Assembly (NCBI RefSeq): GCF_022406875.1
Contig: NZ_CP023018.1
Location: forward strand, 407,575 to 471,574
Origin: Ectothiorhodosinus mongolicus
GTDB taxonomy: Bacteria; Pseudomonadota; Gammaproteobacteria; Ectothiorhodospirales; Ectothiorhodospiraceae
Length of the DNA stretch: 64,000 nucleotides
Direction: 5' to 3'
Position numbers and translations under genes: made by a program. The notes under the pieces were generated by a model. That model worked only from the letters and a program-made list of their open reading frames with translations, did no database searches and was not told where the DNA came from. How positions within the stretch are numbered: the first letter of the stretch is position 1; each line of letters opens with the position of its first letter. Shown piece by piece: positions 15,067 through 24,272 of this stretch.

Positions 15067-15987
15067 CTAATGCATCACCCGCATCAGCCGTTTAGGAGCC
15101 AGCCGACCATCATCTAACTGATGGCCCACACCAAGGAACTCCTCTTTAGGTCCATAGAGGCGGATGAGACCGCTTTGTAACAGGCCTGGCACAAAAACCG
15201 CCTGCCCCTGGGTAAGGTAATGTGTACTGTCCGCATCCAGGTGCACTTCTGGCAAGTCCTGCAAGGCTAAATCCATGGGTTGTAAATACACATCGAGGGC
15301 TGCCTCACCCGCTTCCGCACACCGTTCCAACTCGGTCATGGTGCACATCAATGGCTGCTCAAAAGGCCCCAGCCCGAGCCGCCGCAGGGCGCTCACATGA
15401 GCACCGCAGCCCAAAGCCTTGCCAATATCTTCCACCAAAGTGCGAATATAGGTGCCCTTACTGCAGCGCACTTCCAGACTCAGGCTTTGATCATCAAAGC
15501 CCGTTAGTGTGAGTTCGTGAATAGTGACCTGACGCGGCTGACGTTCCACCTCCGTCCCCTGACGCGCCAGCCGATACAGTCTCTGCCCCTCATGTTTGAG
15601 CGCTGAGTACATGGGTGGCACCTGATCAATCGGTCCCCGAAACTGCGCCAATACGCGCTCAATCAACGCCTCATCTAAAGTCGGAATGGGATGACGCTCA
15701 ATCACTTCACCCTCGGCATCTGCGGTGCGCGTGATCTCGCCCAAGCGACAGGTGGTTTGGTAATGTTTGTTCGCCTCCAGCAGCAGACCGCTGACCTTGG
15801 TGGCCTCGCCAAAACACAGCGGTAACAGTCCGGTGGCCAAGGGATCCAAACTGCCGGTGTGGCCGGCTTTGCGGGCGCGCAACAAATATTTCACCCGTTG
15901 CAGAGCTTGGTTGGAACTGAGGCCCCGCGGCTTATCGAGCAGAATCAGGCCGTGCACATCACGACGCTGAATTTTGGGTTTACTCAT
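15067..15987 (-). CDS. truB: tRNA pseudouridine(55) synthase
   Basis: A 306-residue enzyme that converts U55 to pseudouridine in the T loop of all tRNAs. The N-terminal [18 protein letters not shown] and the catalytic block [20 protein letters not shown] (with the nucleophilic Asp) are present, as is [18 protein letters not shown] further on. A short PUA-like C-terminal segment completes the TruB II architecture. Its ATG overlaps the rbfA stop as ATGA, so it is translationally coupled in the infB-rbfA-truB run. Confidence 0.97.
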   Translation of the reverse strand: MSKPKIQRRDVHGLILLDKPRGLSSNQALQRVKYLLRARKAGHTGSLDPLATGLLPLCFGEATKVSGLLLEANKHYQTTCRLGEITRTADAEGEVIERHPIPTLDEALIERVLAQFRGPIDQVPPMYSALKHEGQRLYRLARQGTEVERQPRQVTIHELTLTGFDDQSLSLEVRCSKGTYIRTLVEDIGKALGCGAHVSALRRLGLGPFEQPLMCTMTELERCAEAGEAALDVYLQPMDLALQDLPEVHLDADSTHYLTQGQAVFVPGLLQSGLIRLYGPKEEFLGVGHQLDDGRLAPKRLMRVMH

Positions 15988-16349
15988 TGCGATTTCTTGT
16001 CTTCTGCCAGTGCCTGATCGATCAAAGCAGATAGACGCGCACCGCGCTCTTGGGTGTCGTCGTAGTGGAAATGTAGTTCTGGCACCATACGCAGCCGCAT
16101 GCGCCGACCCAGCTCGCGCCGCAAAAAACCAGCGGCGCGGCGCAGACCCTCGACACTGGAGTCAATCACGCTTTGATCCCCCAGCACTGTGAAATATACA
16201 CGTGCATGCGCCAAATCACGGCTCACATCGACGCCCGCCAGCGTCACCATGCCAACGCGCGGATCTTTGAGCTGCTCGCGTATTAACTCAGCCAATTCAC
16301 GCTGAATTTGATCACCAACTCGTTGGGCTCGGGAGAATTCTCTGGCCAT
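15984..16349 (-). CDS. rbfA: 30S ribosome-binding factor A
   Basis: A 121-residue KH-fold protein needed for maturation of the 16S rRNA 5' end and for cold adaptation. The N-terminus [20 protein letters not shown] and the [20 protein letters not shown] block are typical. It starts 12 bases after infB and overlaps truB by 4 bases, so it is part of the nusA-infB operon. An internal 8-bp GC-rich inverted repeat is present (16115-16139) but lacks a T-tract. Confidence 0.96.
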   Translation of the reverse strand: MAREFSRAQRVGDQIQRELAELIREQLKDPRVGMVTLAGVDVSRDLAHARVYFTVLGDQSVIDSSVEGLRRAAGFLRRELGRRMRLRMVPELHFHYDDTQERGARLSALIDQALAEDKKSQ

Positions 16350-16361
16350 CCGCTCAGCCCC

Positions 16362-18971
16362 TTAAAGGGAACGTGCCACCTCAATGCGGTGATAAACCTC
16401 AATTTGGTCGCCGGGCTTGACGTCATTGTAGTTCTTAACCGCGATACCGCACTCGGTACCGGGTTTCACTTCATTGACGTCATCCTTAAAGCGCCGCAGT
16501 GACTCCAGCTCGCCCTCGTAGATCACCACATTGTCGCGCAATACACGAATCGGGTTGCCACGTTTGACGCTACCTTCAATCACCAAACAGCCAGCCACCG
16601 CACCGAATTGCGAGGACTTAAACACATCGCGCACTTGCGCCAGACCGATGATTTCCTCGCGCATCTCCGGTGACAACAAGCCAGAAAGCGCTTGTTTCAC
16701 ATCGTCAATGGCCTCGTAAATGACACTGTAGTAGCGCAGGTCGACCTCTTGATCGGCAGCTGCTTTGCGGGCACCGCTGTCGGCACGTACGTTAAAGCCA
16801 ATGATGATGGCTGTGGAGGCCAATGCCAGATTGACATCTGACTCGGTGATTCCGCCCACCCCGGTAGAAATGATCTTCACCTTCACTTCATCGGTAGACA
16901 GTTTTTCCAGGGCGTCACGCAAGGCTTCTGCCGAGCCCTGCACATCGGTCTTCAACAAGATATTGACGGTGGAAGCCGCACCATCCTGCATCTGAGTGAA
17001 CAGGTTTTCCAACTTAGCGGCTTGTTGCGTGGCCAGCTTGGTCTCGCGGAACTTGCCCTGCCGGAACAATGCCACTTCACGTGCCTTGCGCTCATCAGCC
17101 AGTACCATCACATCATCGCCGGCATTGGGCACACCGGACAAACCCAGCACTTCCACGGGCATAGAGGGTCCTGCAGATTTCACCGACTTGCCGGTTTCAT
17201 CAAACATCGCGCGCACGCGCCCAAATTCCTGTCCACTGAGCAGCACGTCACCCCGATTCAAGGTGCCGCTTTGGACCAACACGGTCGCAACCGGACCACG
17301 GCCTTTATCCAGCTTGGATTCGATCACCACACCGCGTGCATTGCCTTCGCTTGCCGCTTTCAGTTCCATCAGCTCAGCTTGTAACTGCACAGATTCCAAC
17401 AACGTTTCGATGCCTTCACCGGACATCGCTGAGACATGCACAAACTGAGTATCACCACCCCAATCTTCGGGAATGACATTGTGCTGAGACAACTCGTTTT
17501 TGACGCGATCGGCATCGGCTTCGGGCTTATCGATCTTATTGACCGCCACCACCATGGGTACTTCACCTGCTTGAGCGTGCTGCACGGCCTCAAGGGTTTG
17601 CGGCATCACGCCGTCATCGGCTGCTACCACCAGAATCACGATATCGGTCACTTTTGCACCACGCGCACGCATTGCGGTAAACGCCGCATGCCCGGGGGTA
17701 TCTAGGAAAGTGATGCCGCTGTGGCCTTTGAAGGGCACGTGGTAAGCACCGATATGCTGGGTAATTCCACCGGCCTCGCCAGAGGCCACTCGGGCGCGAC
17801 GGATACGATCCAACAGCGAGGTTTTGCCATGGTCAACATGACCCATCACAGTCACCACCGGGGGTCTGGACAGGAGTTCACCCTGCTCCTCTTGTTCGAT
17901 GATTAGCTCTTCTTCCACCTCGGTGGCTTCCATCGGTAGAGCCACATGCCCCATCTCTTCCACCACCAGCGTGGCTGTGTCCTGATCGATGGATTGGTTA
18001 ATGGTGGCCATCACGCCCAAACCCATTAATACCTTAATCACCTCAGGAGCTTTGATGGCCATTTTCTGAGCCAGCTCACCAACCGTCAGCGTCTCAGGGA
18101 TTTTCACCTCGCGAACCACCGGTGCTGTGGGCCGCTCAAACCCATGTTTACTGGGCATGCTTGGGCTAGCAAAGCGCGCCATCTTACCCTTGCCACGACG
18201 GCCGCGCTTGTCACTGGCCACGTGCAACTCTTCACGACGCGAGCGTCCTGAATCCTCTTTACTGTCTTTCCCTTTTCGCCGCTTACCACGTCCCGGCTCA
18301 GCCGGGGCTGGCGGCGGAGTAAGCGCCTCAGGAACCGCTGGCGCCACCTGTTTTTGCGCGGCCTCTGCCGCCAAACGCGCGGCTTCTTCCTCAGCTTCCT
18401 GCGACTGCCGGTCTGCCTCACGACGCGCCTCTTCCTCAGCCTGCGCGATCATCATGGAGTGCACTTCAGCTTCAGCAGCTTTTTGTGCTGCTTCCAGATC
18501 CAAGCCCTCTGACTCGGCGCTAGGTTGTTCTTCCGGCGCGGCCGGTTCCACAGCCTCGGGCTGCGATGCCTCAACGGCTGGCACTTCGGGGCTGGGCTCT
18601 GGCTTCACAGGAGCGCTTGGTATTGCCTCAGCCTCCACAGCCGGCTCTTGCGCCTCACTGGCCTCTTCCGACTTCACATAAGTGCGTCGCTTTCGCACTT
18701 CAACGCTGACGGTTTTAGCGCGACCCTGAGCCCCCGAGACCTTGAGTTCGGTAGTGCTGCGGCGTTTCAACGTAATACGGCGTCCTGATGAACCCGCATT
18801 ATTAGCCCCCTGCGACTTGCGCAGATGATCGAGCAATTGCAGCTTTTGCTCTTCGGTGACCATTTGATCGGCATCAGCAACAGGAATGCCTGCCTCAGCG
18901 AGTTGCTCCAGCAATCGCTCCACAGGGGTTCCTACTGTTTCTGACAACTGTCTGACTGTGACTTCTGTCAT
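16362..18971 (-). CDS. infB: Translation initiation factor IF-2
   Basis: An 869-residue GTPase that brings fMet-tRNA to the 30S subunit. It has a short IF2_N domain (residues 1-50), a long Ala/Glu-rich, then basic, low-complexity linker (about 70-290), a second IF2_N-like domain (about 300-350), and the G domain with [15 protein letters not shown] near residue 380, DTPGHAAF and NKID, followed by domains II-IV. GGAGGT lies 7-12 bases before the ATG. Shorter internal forms (IF2 beta/gamma) are known in E. coli; I did not assign internal starts. It lies between nusA and rbfA. Confidence 0.98.
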   Translation of the reverse strand: MTEVTVRQLSETVGTPVERLLEQLAEAGIPVADADQMVTEEQKLQLLDHLRKSQGANNAGSSGRRITLKRRSTTELKVSGAQGRAKTVSVEVRKRRTYVKSEEASEAQEPAVEAEAIPSAPVKPEPSPEVPAVEASQPEAVEPAAPEEQPSAESEGLDLEAAQKAAEAEVHSMMIAQAEEEARREADRQSQEAEEEAARLAAEAAQKQVAPAVPEALTPPPAPAEPGRGKRRKGKDSKEDSGRSRREELHVASDKRGRRGKGKMARFASPSMPSKHGFERPTAPVVREVKIPETLTVGELAQKMAIKAPEVIKVLMGLGVMATINQSIDQDTATLVVEEMGHVALPMEATEVEEELIIEQEEQGELLSRPPVVTVMGHVDHGKTSLLDRIRRARVASGEAGGITQHIGAYHVPFKGHSGITFLDTPGHAAFTAMRARGAKVTDIVILVVAADDGVMPQTLEAVQHAQAGEVPMVVAVNKIDKPEADADRVKNELSQHNVIPEDWGGDTQFVHVSAMSGEGIETLLESVQLQAELMELKAASEGNARGVVIESKLDKGRGPVATVLVQSGTLNRGDVLLSGQEFGRVRAMFDETGKSVKSAGPSMPVEVLGLSGVPNAGDDVMVLADERKAREVALFRQGKFRETKLATQQAAKLENLFTQMQDGAASTVNILLKTDVQGSAEALRDALEKLSTDEVKVKIISTGVGGITESDVNLALASTAIIIGFNVRADSGARKAAADQEVDLRYYSVIYEAIDDVKQALSGLLSPEMREEIIGLAQVRDVFKSSQFGAVAGCLVIEGSVKRGNPIRVLRDNVVIYEGELESLRRFKDDVNEVKPGTECGIAVKNYNDVKPGDQIEVYHRIEVARSL

Positions 18972-19044
18972 AGCTTCTTACCTCCGATCTTTTGACGCTA
19001 CACGCCGCTTATGGGCCTGATCCAATGGACTGCAGGATCCTGCC

Positions 19045-20547
19045 CTAGCTTTCCTTGGTCTCTTCTGCAAACCATGGCGCACGCGCCTCCATAATCAAAC
19101 TCGCGGCTCGCTCGGGATCCAAGGAAACCTGTTCCACCAGATCATCCACAGCCTGCTCAGCCAGATCCTCCATCGTGCAGATACCACAGGTGGCCAACTG
19201 ATTGGCCAGTGCTTCATCCATACCCTGCATCGACAATAAGTCTGCGGCGGGCTTACCATCACCACCCTCTCCGGTGGCAATCGCGCGGGCCAACAGCGCG
19301 TCGCGCGCGCGGGCGCGCAGCTCTTCAACGATGTCCTCATCGAATTCCTCGATGTTCACAATCTCGGCGGCGGGCACATAAGCCACTTCATCGATACTCG
19401 AGAAACCTTCCTGAACCAAGATGACGGCGACTTCCTCATCCACATCCAGGCTATCCATGAACATTTGCTGAAGTTCCGCAGCTTCCTGCTCACTTTTCTC
19501 AACAGCCTGCTCTTGACTCATCACGTTCAGCTCCCAACCCGTGAGCTGCGAAGCTAAGCGCACATTTTGACCACCACGGCCGATGGCTTGAGAGAGTTTC
19601 TCTTCGCTTACGGCGATATCCATGCTGCGACTTTCTTCGTCGACAACGATGGAGAGCACCTCCGCGGGCGACATCGCATTAATCACGAATTGTGCCGGGT
19701 TGTCATCCCAAAGAATAATATCGATGCGCTCACCAGCCAATTCGTTAGACACCGACTGTACCCGCGAGCCCCGCATACCGACGCAAGCACCAACGGGGTC
19801 CAGACGCGGATCGTTGGAGCGCACCGCAATTTTCGCGCGCATGCCCGGATCGCGAGCCGCGGCCAAAATATCAATCAGCCCCTGCCCCACTTCCGGAACC
19901 TCAAGCTTGAATAGCTCAATCAAGAACTCAGGAGCGGTACGCGTCACAAATAACTGAGGCCCACGAGCTTCGGGCCGCACCTCACGCAGGTAGCCTCGTA
20001 AGCGGTCATTGGGGCGAACGGATTCGCGGGCAACCATTTCTTCACGGGGGATAAAAGCTTCGGCGTTATTACCCAGGTCCAGATAAACGCCACTGCGTTC
20101 AGCGCGTTTCACGGTACCCATCAACAACTGACCAATGCGCCCTTCGTATTCTTCAACCACCTTGGCACGCTCGGCTTCGCGCACTTTCTGGACAATCACT
20201 TGCTTGGCTGTTTGCGCAGCAATACGTCCAAAACCCTCGGCTTCAATGGGCTCTTCGATATAGTCGCCAATTTGAATATCGGGGTGATTCTGAATGGCGT
20301 AGCTATAGAGGATTTGTCGTTCAGGGGTCTCAAACTCGGGATCTTCATCGTCCATCACCAGCCAGCGGCGAAACGCTTCATACTCACCAGTCTCGCGGTG
20401 AATACTGACGCGCACATCCATATCGCCGCCATGTTTACGGCGCGTGGCAGAAGCCAATGCAGATTCAATGGCTTCGAAAATGACGTCTTTGGTCACGCCT
20501 TTTTCGTTGGACACCACATCCACAACCATGAGGATTTCTTTACTCAT
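19045..20547 (-). CDS. nusA: Transcription termination/antitermination factor NusA
   Basis: A 500-residue RNA polymerase-binding factor. It has an N-terminal polymerase-binding domain (1-125), an S1 domain (GTVKRAERSGVYLDLGNNAE), two KH domains (GMRGSRVQSVSNELAGERID and IGRGGQNVRLASQLTGWEL) and two acidic C-terminal repeats, as in E. coli NusA (495). It controls pausing, intrinsic termination and rRNA antitermination. It follows rimP by 13 bases. In E. coli NusA feeds back on read-through of terminators after the upstream initiator tRNA; the tandem terminators here (21061-21128) fit that arrangement. Confidence 0.98.
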   Translation of the reverse strand: MSKEILMVVDVVSNEKGVTKDVIFEAIESALASATRRKHGGDMDVRVSIHRETGEYEAFRRWLVMDDEDPEFETPERQILYSYAIQNHPDIQIGDYIEEPIEAEGFGRIAAQTAKQVIVQKVREAERAKVVEEYEGRIGQLLMGTVKRAERSGVYLDLGNNAEAFIPREEMVARESVRPNDRLRGYLREVRPEARGPQLFVTRTAPEFLIELFKLEVPEVGQGLIDILAAARDPGMRAKIAVRSNDPRLDPVGACVGMRGSRVQSVSNELAGERIDIILWDDNPAQFVINAMSPAEVLSIVVDEESRSMDIAVSEEKLSQAIGRGGQNVRLASQLTGWELNVMSQEQAVEKSEQEAAELQQMFMDSLDVDEEVAVILVQEGFSSIDEVAYVPAAEIVNIEEFDEDIVEELRARARDALLARAIATGEGGDGKPAADLLSMQGMDEALANQLATCGICTMEDLAEQAVDDLVEQVSLDPERAASLIMEARAPWFAEETKES

Positions 20548-20560
20548 TCCACTGTCTCCA

Positions 20561-21037
20561 TCAGGACCGCGATTTGCGGACCTCCAATTCGCCCAATAAA
20601 CGTGCTCTAGCCACCGCTTGCAACGGTACCTGAATCAGCTCATCGTCCACCAATAATTCCACGACATCGGGGTCGGCTTTTTGGATGACGCCGGAAAAAT
20701 TCCGTCGCCCCTCAACCGGCCACTGGGTGCGCAATTTGATTTTTTCTCCCTGATAGCGAGCATAGTGGCCCGCTTCAAACAATGGCCGATTGACACCCGG
20801 CGAAGAAACCTCCAAGCGATAAGCCACGGGTATCGGATCTTCGACATCCAAAACACCGCTCACCTGGTCGCTCACCGCCGCGCAGTCATCCAGGGTGACG
20901 CCGGCATCGGCATCAATGAACACGCGCAGCAGGGCACTGTTGCCGTGCAACTGGTATTCAAGCCCCCAAAGATCAAAGCCCATGGCTTGAATCACTGGAG
21001 CAATCAACCCTTGAATTTTTGCAGAATCTTGACGCAC
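20561..21037 (-). CDS. rimP: Ribosome maturation factor RimP
   Basis: A 158-residue factor for 30S subunit assembly. It shows the two-domain RimP layout with FDLWGLEYQLHGNSALLRVF, GVTLDDCAAVSDQVSGVLD and YRLEVSSPGVNRPLF. The start is GTG 21037, with GGA seven bases upstream; that site lies directly after the T-tract of a terminator, so initiation and terminator read-through are closely spaced. It is the first protein gene of the nusA-infB operon, preceded by tRNA-fMet as in E. coli (metY-rimP-nusA). Confidence 0.96.
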   Translation of the reverse strand: MRQDSAKIQGLIAPVIQAMGFDLWGLEYQLHGNSALLRVFIDADAGVTLDDCAAVSDQVSGVLDVEDPIPVAYRLEVSSPGVNRPLFEAGHYARYQGEKIKLRTQWPVEGRRNFSGVIQKADPDVVELLVDDELIQVPLQAVARARLLGELEVRKSRS

Positions 21038-21060
21038 CTGTTATTCCAAAAAAAACCAAC

Positions 21061-21082
21061 AAAAAAGGGCCCCCAGGGCCCT
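21061..21082 (-). terminator. Promoter-proximal terminator before rimP
   Basis: AGGGCCC (21066-21072) pairs with GGGCCCT (21076-21082) around CCA. On the minus strand the stem is followed by TTTTTT and, after a few bases, by a further eight T. It ends only 23 bases before the rimP start. Confidence 0.7.
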
Positions 21083-21103
21083 GTAAACATCCAACCGGCT
21101 AAC

Positions 21104-21128
21104 AAAAAGGCCCCAACGGGGCCTTTTT
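21104..21128. terminator. Terminator after tRNA-fMet
   Basis: AAAAAGGCCCC (21104-21114) and GGGGCCTTTTT (21118-21128) are perfect 11-base arms around AAC, symmetric in both directions. It lies 11 bases downstream of the tRNA 3' end. Confidence 0.88.
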
Positions 21129-21138
21129 GCAAGGTACC

Positions 21139-21215
21139 TGGTAGCGGGGGCAGGATTCGAACCTGCGACCTTCGGGTTATGAGCCCGACGAGCTGCCAGA
21201 CTGCTCCACCCCGCA
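21139..21215 (-). tRNA. tRNA-fMet (anticodon CAU), initiator
   Basis: A 77-base cloverleaf with encoded CCA. The anticodon loop CTCATAA sits on a stem with three consecutive G:C pairs (GGG/CCC), and the D stem has A11:U24; both are initiator hallmarks. The T stem/loop is GCAGG-TTCGAAT-CCTGC. Acceptor pairs 2-7 are GCGGGG/CCCCGC. Position 1 is U and position 72 is U, so the expected unpaired end is U1/U72 rather than the usual C1/A72. It has its own promoter upstream and two terminators downstream, before rimP. Confidence 0.96.
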
Positions 21216-21228
21216 ACTGAGAAGCGCG

Positions 21229-21257
21229 ACTATACGGGGTCTGATCGCTTTTTTCAA
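21229..21257 (-). promoter_or_regulatory. Promoter of tRNA-fMet
   Basis: On the minus strand TTGAAA (21257-21252) and TATAGT (21234-21229) are exactly 17 bases apart, five of six matches each, placing the transcription start about 7 bases before the mature tRNA end. It lies between nuoN and the tRNA gene. Confidence 0.75.
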
Positions 21258-21273
21258 GTCAACTTTGGGCCGA

Positions 21274-22719
21274 TTATCGAACGGCTACCGCCAGCGACAT
21301 CAAAATACCCGGGAAAATACCCAAAGCCAGCATAGCCAAGCCATTGATGGACAATACAGCACCCATATCTGCTTCGCGAACAATGGGCGCATCATCGCTT
21401 GGCTTATCAAAATACAAATATTTCACCACCCGCAGATAATAGAAAGCGCCAATCACCGACATCAGCACAGCGAATACAGCCAACCAAACCAGACCGACAT
21501 CAACAACCGCTTGAAGTACGGCTAACTTGGCGTAAAAGCCCACCGTTGGTGGAATACCGGCCATGGAGAACATCAACAGCAACATGATGAATGCGAACCA
21601 AGGACTGCGCTCACCCAAGCCTTTGAAGTCCTCGATGTTATCGGCCTCAAATCCCTGACGCGACAACAATAGGATCATACCGAAGCCGCCCGCTGCCATC
21701 ATGGCATAGACAATCACATAGAAAATCGCCGCAGCATACCCCGGCTCGGTACCGGCCATAATCGCCATGACGATGAAGCCCACATGAGCGATGGTCGAAT
21801 AGGCGAACATCCGCTTGATATTGGTTTGCGCAATGGCCACGACGTTACCCAAGGCCAGTGACAACACCGCCAGGATGAGCAGCATCCCCTGCCAATCCGC
21901 ATGCAAGGGGCCCAGCCCATCGACCAAGAGGCGCATGACAATGGCGAAGCCGGCAATTTTTGGAGCGGCGCTAATAAATAAGGTCACGGGCGTGGCGGCG
22001 CCGTGATACACGTCCGGCAACCACATGTGAAAGGGCACGGCGCCCATCTTGAAGCCCAAACCCACCACCACAAAGGCCAGCGCAAAAACCAGCGCGATAT
22101 CCAACTCGCCGCCCAAAATGGCGGTACTTACCCCCAGTGCGACTTCTTGGATATCCAAACTACCGGTCACCCCGTAAACCAACGACATGCCATAGAGCAA
22201 CATGCCCGAGGCGATTGAGCCGAGAACGAAATACTTCATTGCCGATTCCGACGAGACCGAAGAATCGCGGTTAAATGCGACCAGGGCATAAAGACTGAGG
22301 GATAACAGCTCCAGACCCAAATACAGGGTCAACATGCTGTGTGCGGAGATCATAATCATCATCCCCAAAATACCCAGCAAGCCGAGTACAAAGAATTCGC
22401 CTTTATAAAGATCACGCACCGACAAATAGCTGCGTGAGTAACTGAACACGGCGACCGAGATAATCAGTACTGCGCCCTTAAGCAAATCCGCCATGGGATC
22501 AGCGACAAAACTATTGGAAAAACTCAGCCTGACTTGATCCGATGCCAGCACTACCACCAATAACAAAGTACCCAGCAAGGCAAACTGCGATAGGGCATAA
22601 GTCACGCCGCGGCGTGATTGCGGTAAAAATAAATCCAACACCAAAATGCCCAGCGCCATCGCCAGCAGGAACATCTCCGGAATGATGGGGACGAAATTGG
22701 GTATCTCAAAATTCATCAT
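21274..22719 (-). CDS. nuoN: NADH-quinone oxidoreductase subunit N
   Basis: A 481-residue membrane subunit, one of the three antiporter-like proton-pumping subunits of complex I. About 14 hydrophobic segments are visible, with the conserved half-channel helices around [17 protein letters not shown] and [20 protein letters not shown]. Last gene of the nuo operon, 15 bases after nuoM; no clear terminator hairpin follows before the tRNA-fMet promoter. Confidence 0.97.
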   Translation of the reverse strand: MMNFEIPNFVPIIPEMFLLAMALGILVLDLFLPQSRRGVTYALSQFALLGTLLLVVVLASDQVRLSFSNSFVADPMADLLKGAVLIISVAVFSYSRSYLSVRDLYKGEFFVLGLLGILGMMIMISAHSMLTLYLGLELLSLSLYALVAFNRDSSVSSESAMKYFVLGSIASGMLLYGMSLVYGVTGSLDIQEVALGVSTAILGGELDIALVFALAFVVVGLGFKMGAVPFHMWLPDVYHGAATPVTLFISAAPKIAGFAIVMRLLVDGLGPLHADWQGMLLILAVLSLALGNVVAIAQTNIKRMFAYSTIAHVGFIVMAIMAGTEPGYAAAIFYVIVYAMMAAGGFGMILLLSRQGFEADNIEDFKGLGERSPWFAFIMLLLMFSMAGIPPTVGFYAKLAVLQAVVDVGLVWLAVFAVLMSVIGAFYYLRVVKYLYFDKPSDDAPIVREADMGAVLSINGLAMLALGIFPGILMSLAVAVR

Positions 22720-22734
22720 GAGGTCCGCTTAGTC

Positions 22735-24249
22735 TCACAGCTTAGATTGGGCAATATGCTGCACCAGATTATCGACGCTGGCATCCAGGACTTCCAAAAG
22801 CGGCGCCGGGTAGACACCCAACAGCAGCACAGCAAAAGCCAGCACGCCCAGTAACCAGAACTCGCGACGATTCAAATCTTGCAGCTTGGCGACATTGTCA
22901 TTCGCCACTTCTCCATAAATGACCCGTTTCACCAGCCATAAAGTGTACGCCGCCGCCAGTATCAAGGTGGTGGCCGCGAGCAGCGCGATCCAGAAATTAG
23001 CGTGGAAGCTGGCGATAATCACCATGAACTCGCCAACAAAGCCCGAAGTGCCCGGTAGCCCGGTATTGGCCATAGCAAACAATACAAAAAACGCGGCAAA
23101 CCAAGGCATGGTATTCGCCACCCCGCCATAATCGGCAATCTCACGGCTGTGCATGCGGTCATACAAAACGCCCACGCACAGGAACATGGCGGCTGAAATC
23201 AAACCATGCGAGATCATTTGCACCATGCCTCCGCTGATCCCTAGCGCTGCGCCCTGCCATTGCCCGGTGTTGGTGAATACCATAAAGGCAATGAAAAAGC
23301 CTAAGGTGACAAAACCCATATGGGCGATAGATGAATAGGCAATCAGCTTTTTCATATCTTTTTGCATCAACGCCACCAGCCCCACATACACCACAGCGAT
23401 CAGTGACAGGGTGATCATCATCCAGTCCAGCGCCTGAGCCGCATCGGGCGCAATCGGCAGTGAAAAGCGCAAAAAGCCATAGCCGCCAATCTTCAGCATG
23501 ATCGCCGCCAGAATCACCGATCCTCCGGTGGGCGCCTCGACATGCGCATCCGGCAACCACGTATGGACGGGGAACATGGGGATTTTTACTGCGAAAGCCA
23601 TGAACATCGCCAAGAAAATCAATATCTGCGCCGTCATGCCAATGGGCAGGGTATGGAAGTCGAGGATGGCGAAGCTGCCCGTTTGCAGGAACAGATAAAT
23701 CAGTGCGATCAGCAGGAACACCGAACCAAAAAAGGTGTAGAGAAAAAACTTCAGCGTTGCATAAACCCGGTTAGGCCCGCCCCAGATACCAATTACCAAG
23801 AACATGGGAATGAGCATCGCCTCGAAAAAAACGTAAAACAAAATGGCATCCAGCGCGGCGAACACCCCGTTCATCAGCCCCTCAAGAATCAAGAAGGCCG
23901 CCATATATTGGGCAACACGATGCTGAATCACTTCCCAGGCGGCGATGATCACCAACACCGAGGTGAATGTCGTCAACAAAATCAAGGGCATAGAGATGCC
24001 ATCCACCCCGAGGTGGTAATTGATATTCAAGGCGCTAATCCACGGCAGAAACTCTTGGAACTGCATGGCCGCCGTGCCACGCTCAAAACCGGTGAACAAA
24101 GGAATACTGAACAGGAAGGTGAGCACGGCTGCGCCCAAAGCCAAGCGCCGGGCGATTTCCGGCATGCGGTCCCCGATAAACAGCACCAGCAGACCACCAA
24201 CAATGGGGGTCCAAACTACCAGGGACAGCAATGGCCAATCAGAAAACAT
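22735..24249 (-). CDS. nuoM: NADH-quinone oxidoreductase subunit M
   Basis: A 504-residue antiporter-like proton-translocating subunit. The conserved charged residues lie in FFEAMLIPMFLVIGIWGG and in the channel block FAVKIPMFPVHTWLPDAHVE; the Lys of QKDMKKLIAYSSIAHMGF is also present. Length matches E. coli NuoM (509). It follows nuoL after 23 bases and is inside the cytoplasmic membrane domain of complex I. Confidence 0.97.
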   Translation of the reverse strand: MFSDWPLLSLVVWTPIVGGLLVLFIGDRMPEIARRLALGAAVLTFLFSIPLFTGFERGTAAMQFQEFLPWISALNINYHLGVDGISMPLILLTTFTSVLVIIAAWEVIQHRVAQYMAAFLILEGLMNGVFAALDAILFYVFFEAMLIPMFLVIGIWGGPNRVYATLKFFLYTFFGSVFLLIALIYLFLQTGSFAILDFHTLPIGMTAQILIFLAMFMAFAVKIPMFPVHTWLPDAHVEAPTGGSVILAAIMLKIGGYGFLRFSLPIAPDAAQALDWMMITLSLIAVVYVGLVALMQKDMKKLIAYSSIAHMGFVTLGFFIAFMVFTNTGQWQGAALGISGGMVQMISHGLISAAMFLCVGVLYDRMHSREIADYGGVANTMPWFAAFFVLFAMANTGLPGTSGFVGEFMVIIASFHANFWIALLAATTLILAAAYTLWLVKRVIYGEVANDNVAKLQDLNRREFWLLGVLAFAVLLLGVYPAPLLEVLDASVDNLVQHIAQSKL

Positions 24250-24272
24250 CAGTGATTCCTGTTACCCGTTCA

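Noticed and set aside
16115-16139. 8-bp GC-rich inverted repeat in rbfA
   Set aside because: No T-tract on the coding strand and GC-rich context make a chance occurrence likely.
23542-24255. 237-codon open frame opposite nuoM
   Set aside because: Composition is Gln/His/Arg-rich, as expected from the antisense of a membrane protein gene, and nuoM is clearly the coding strand.
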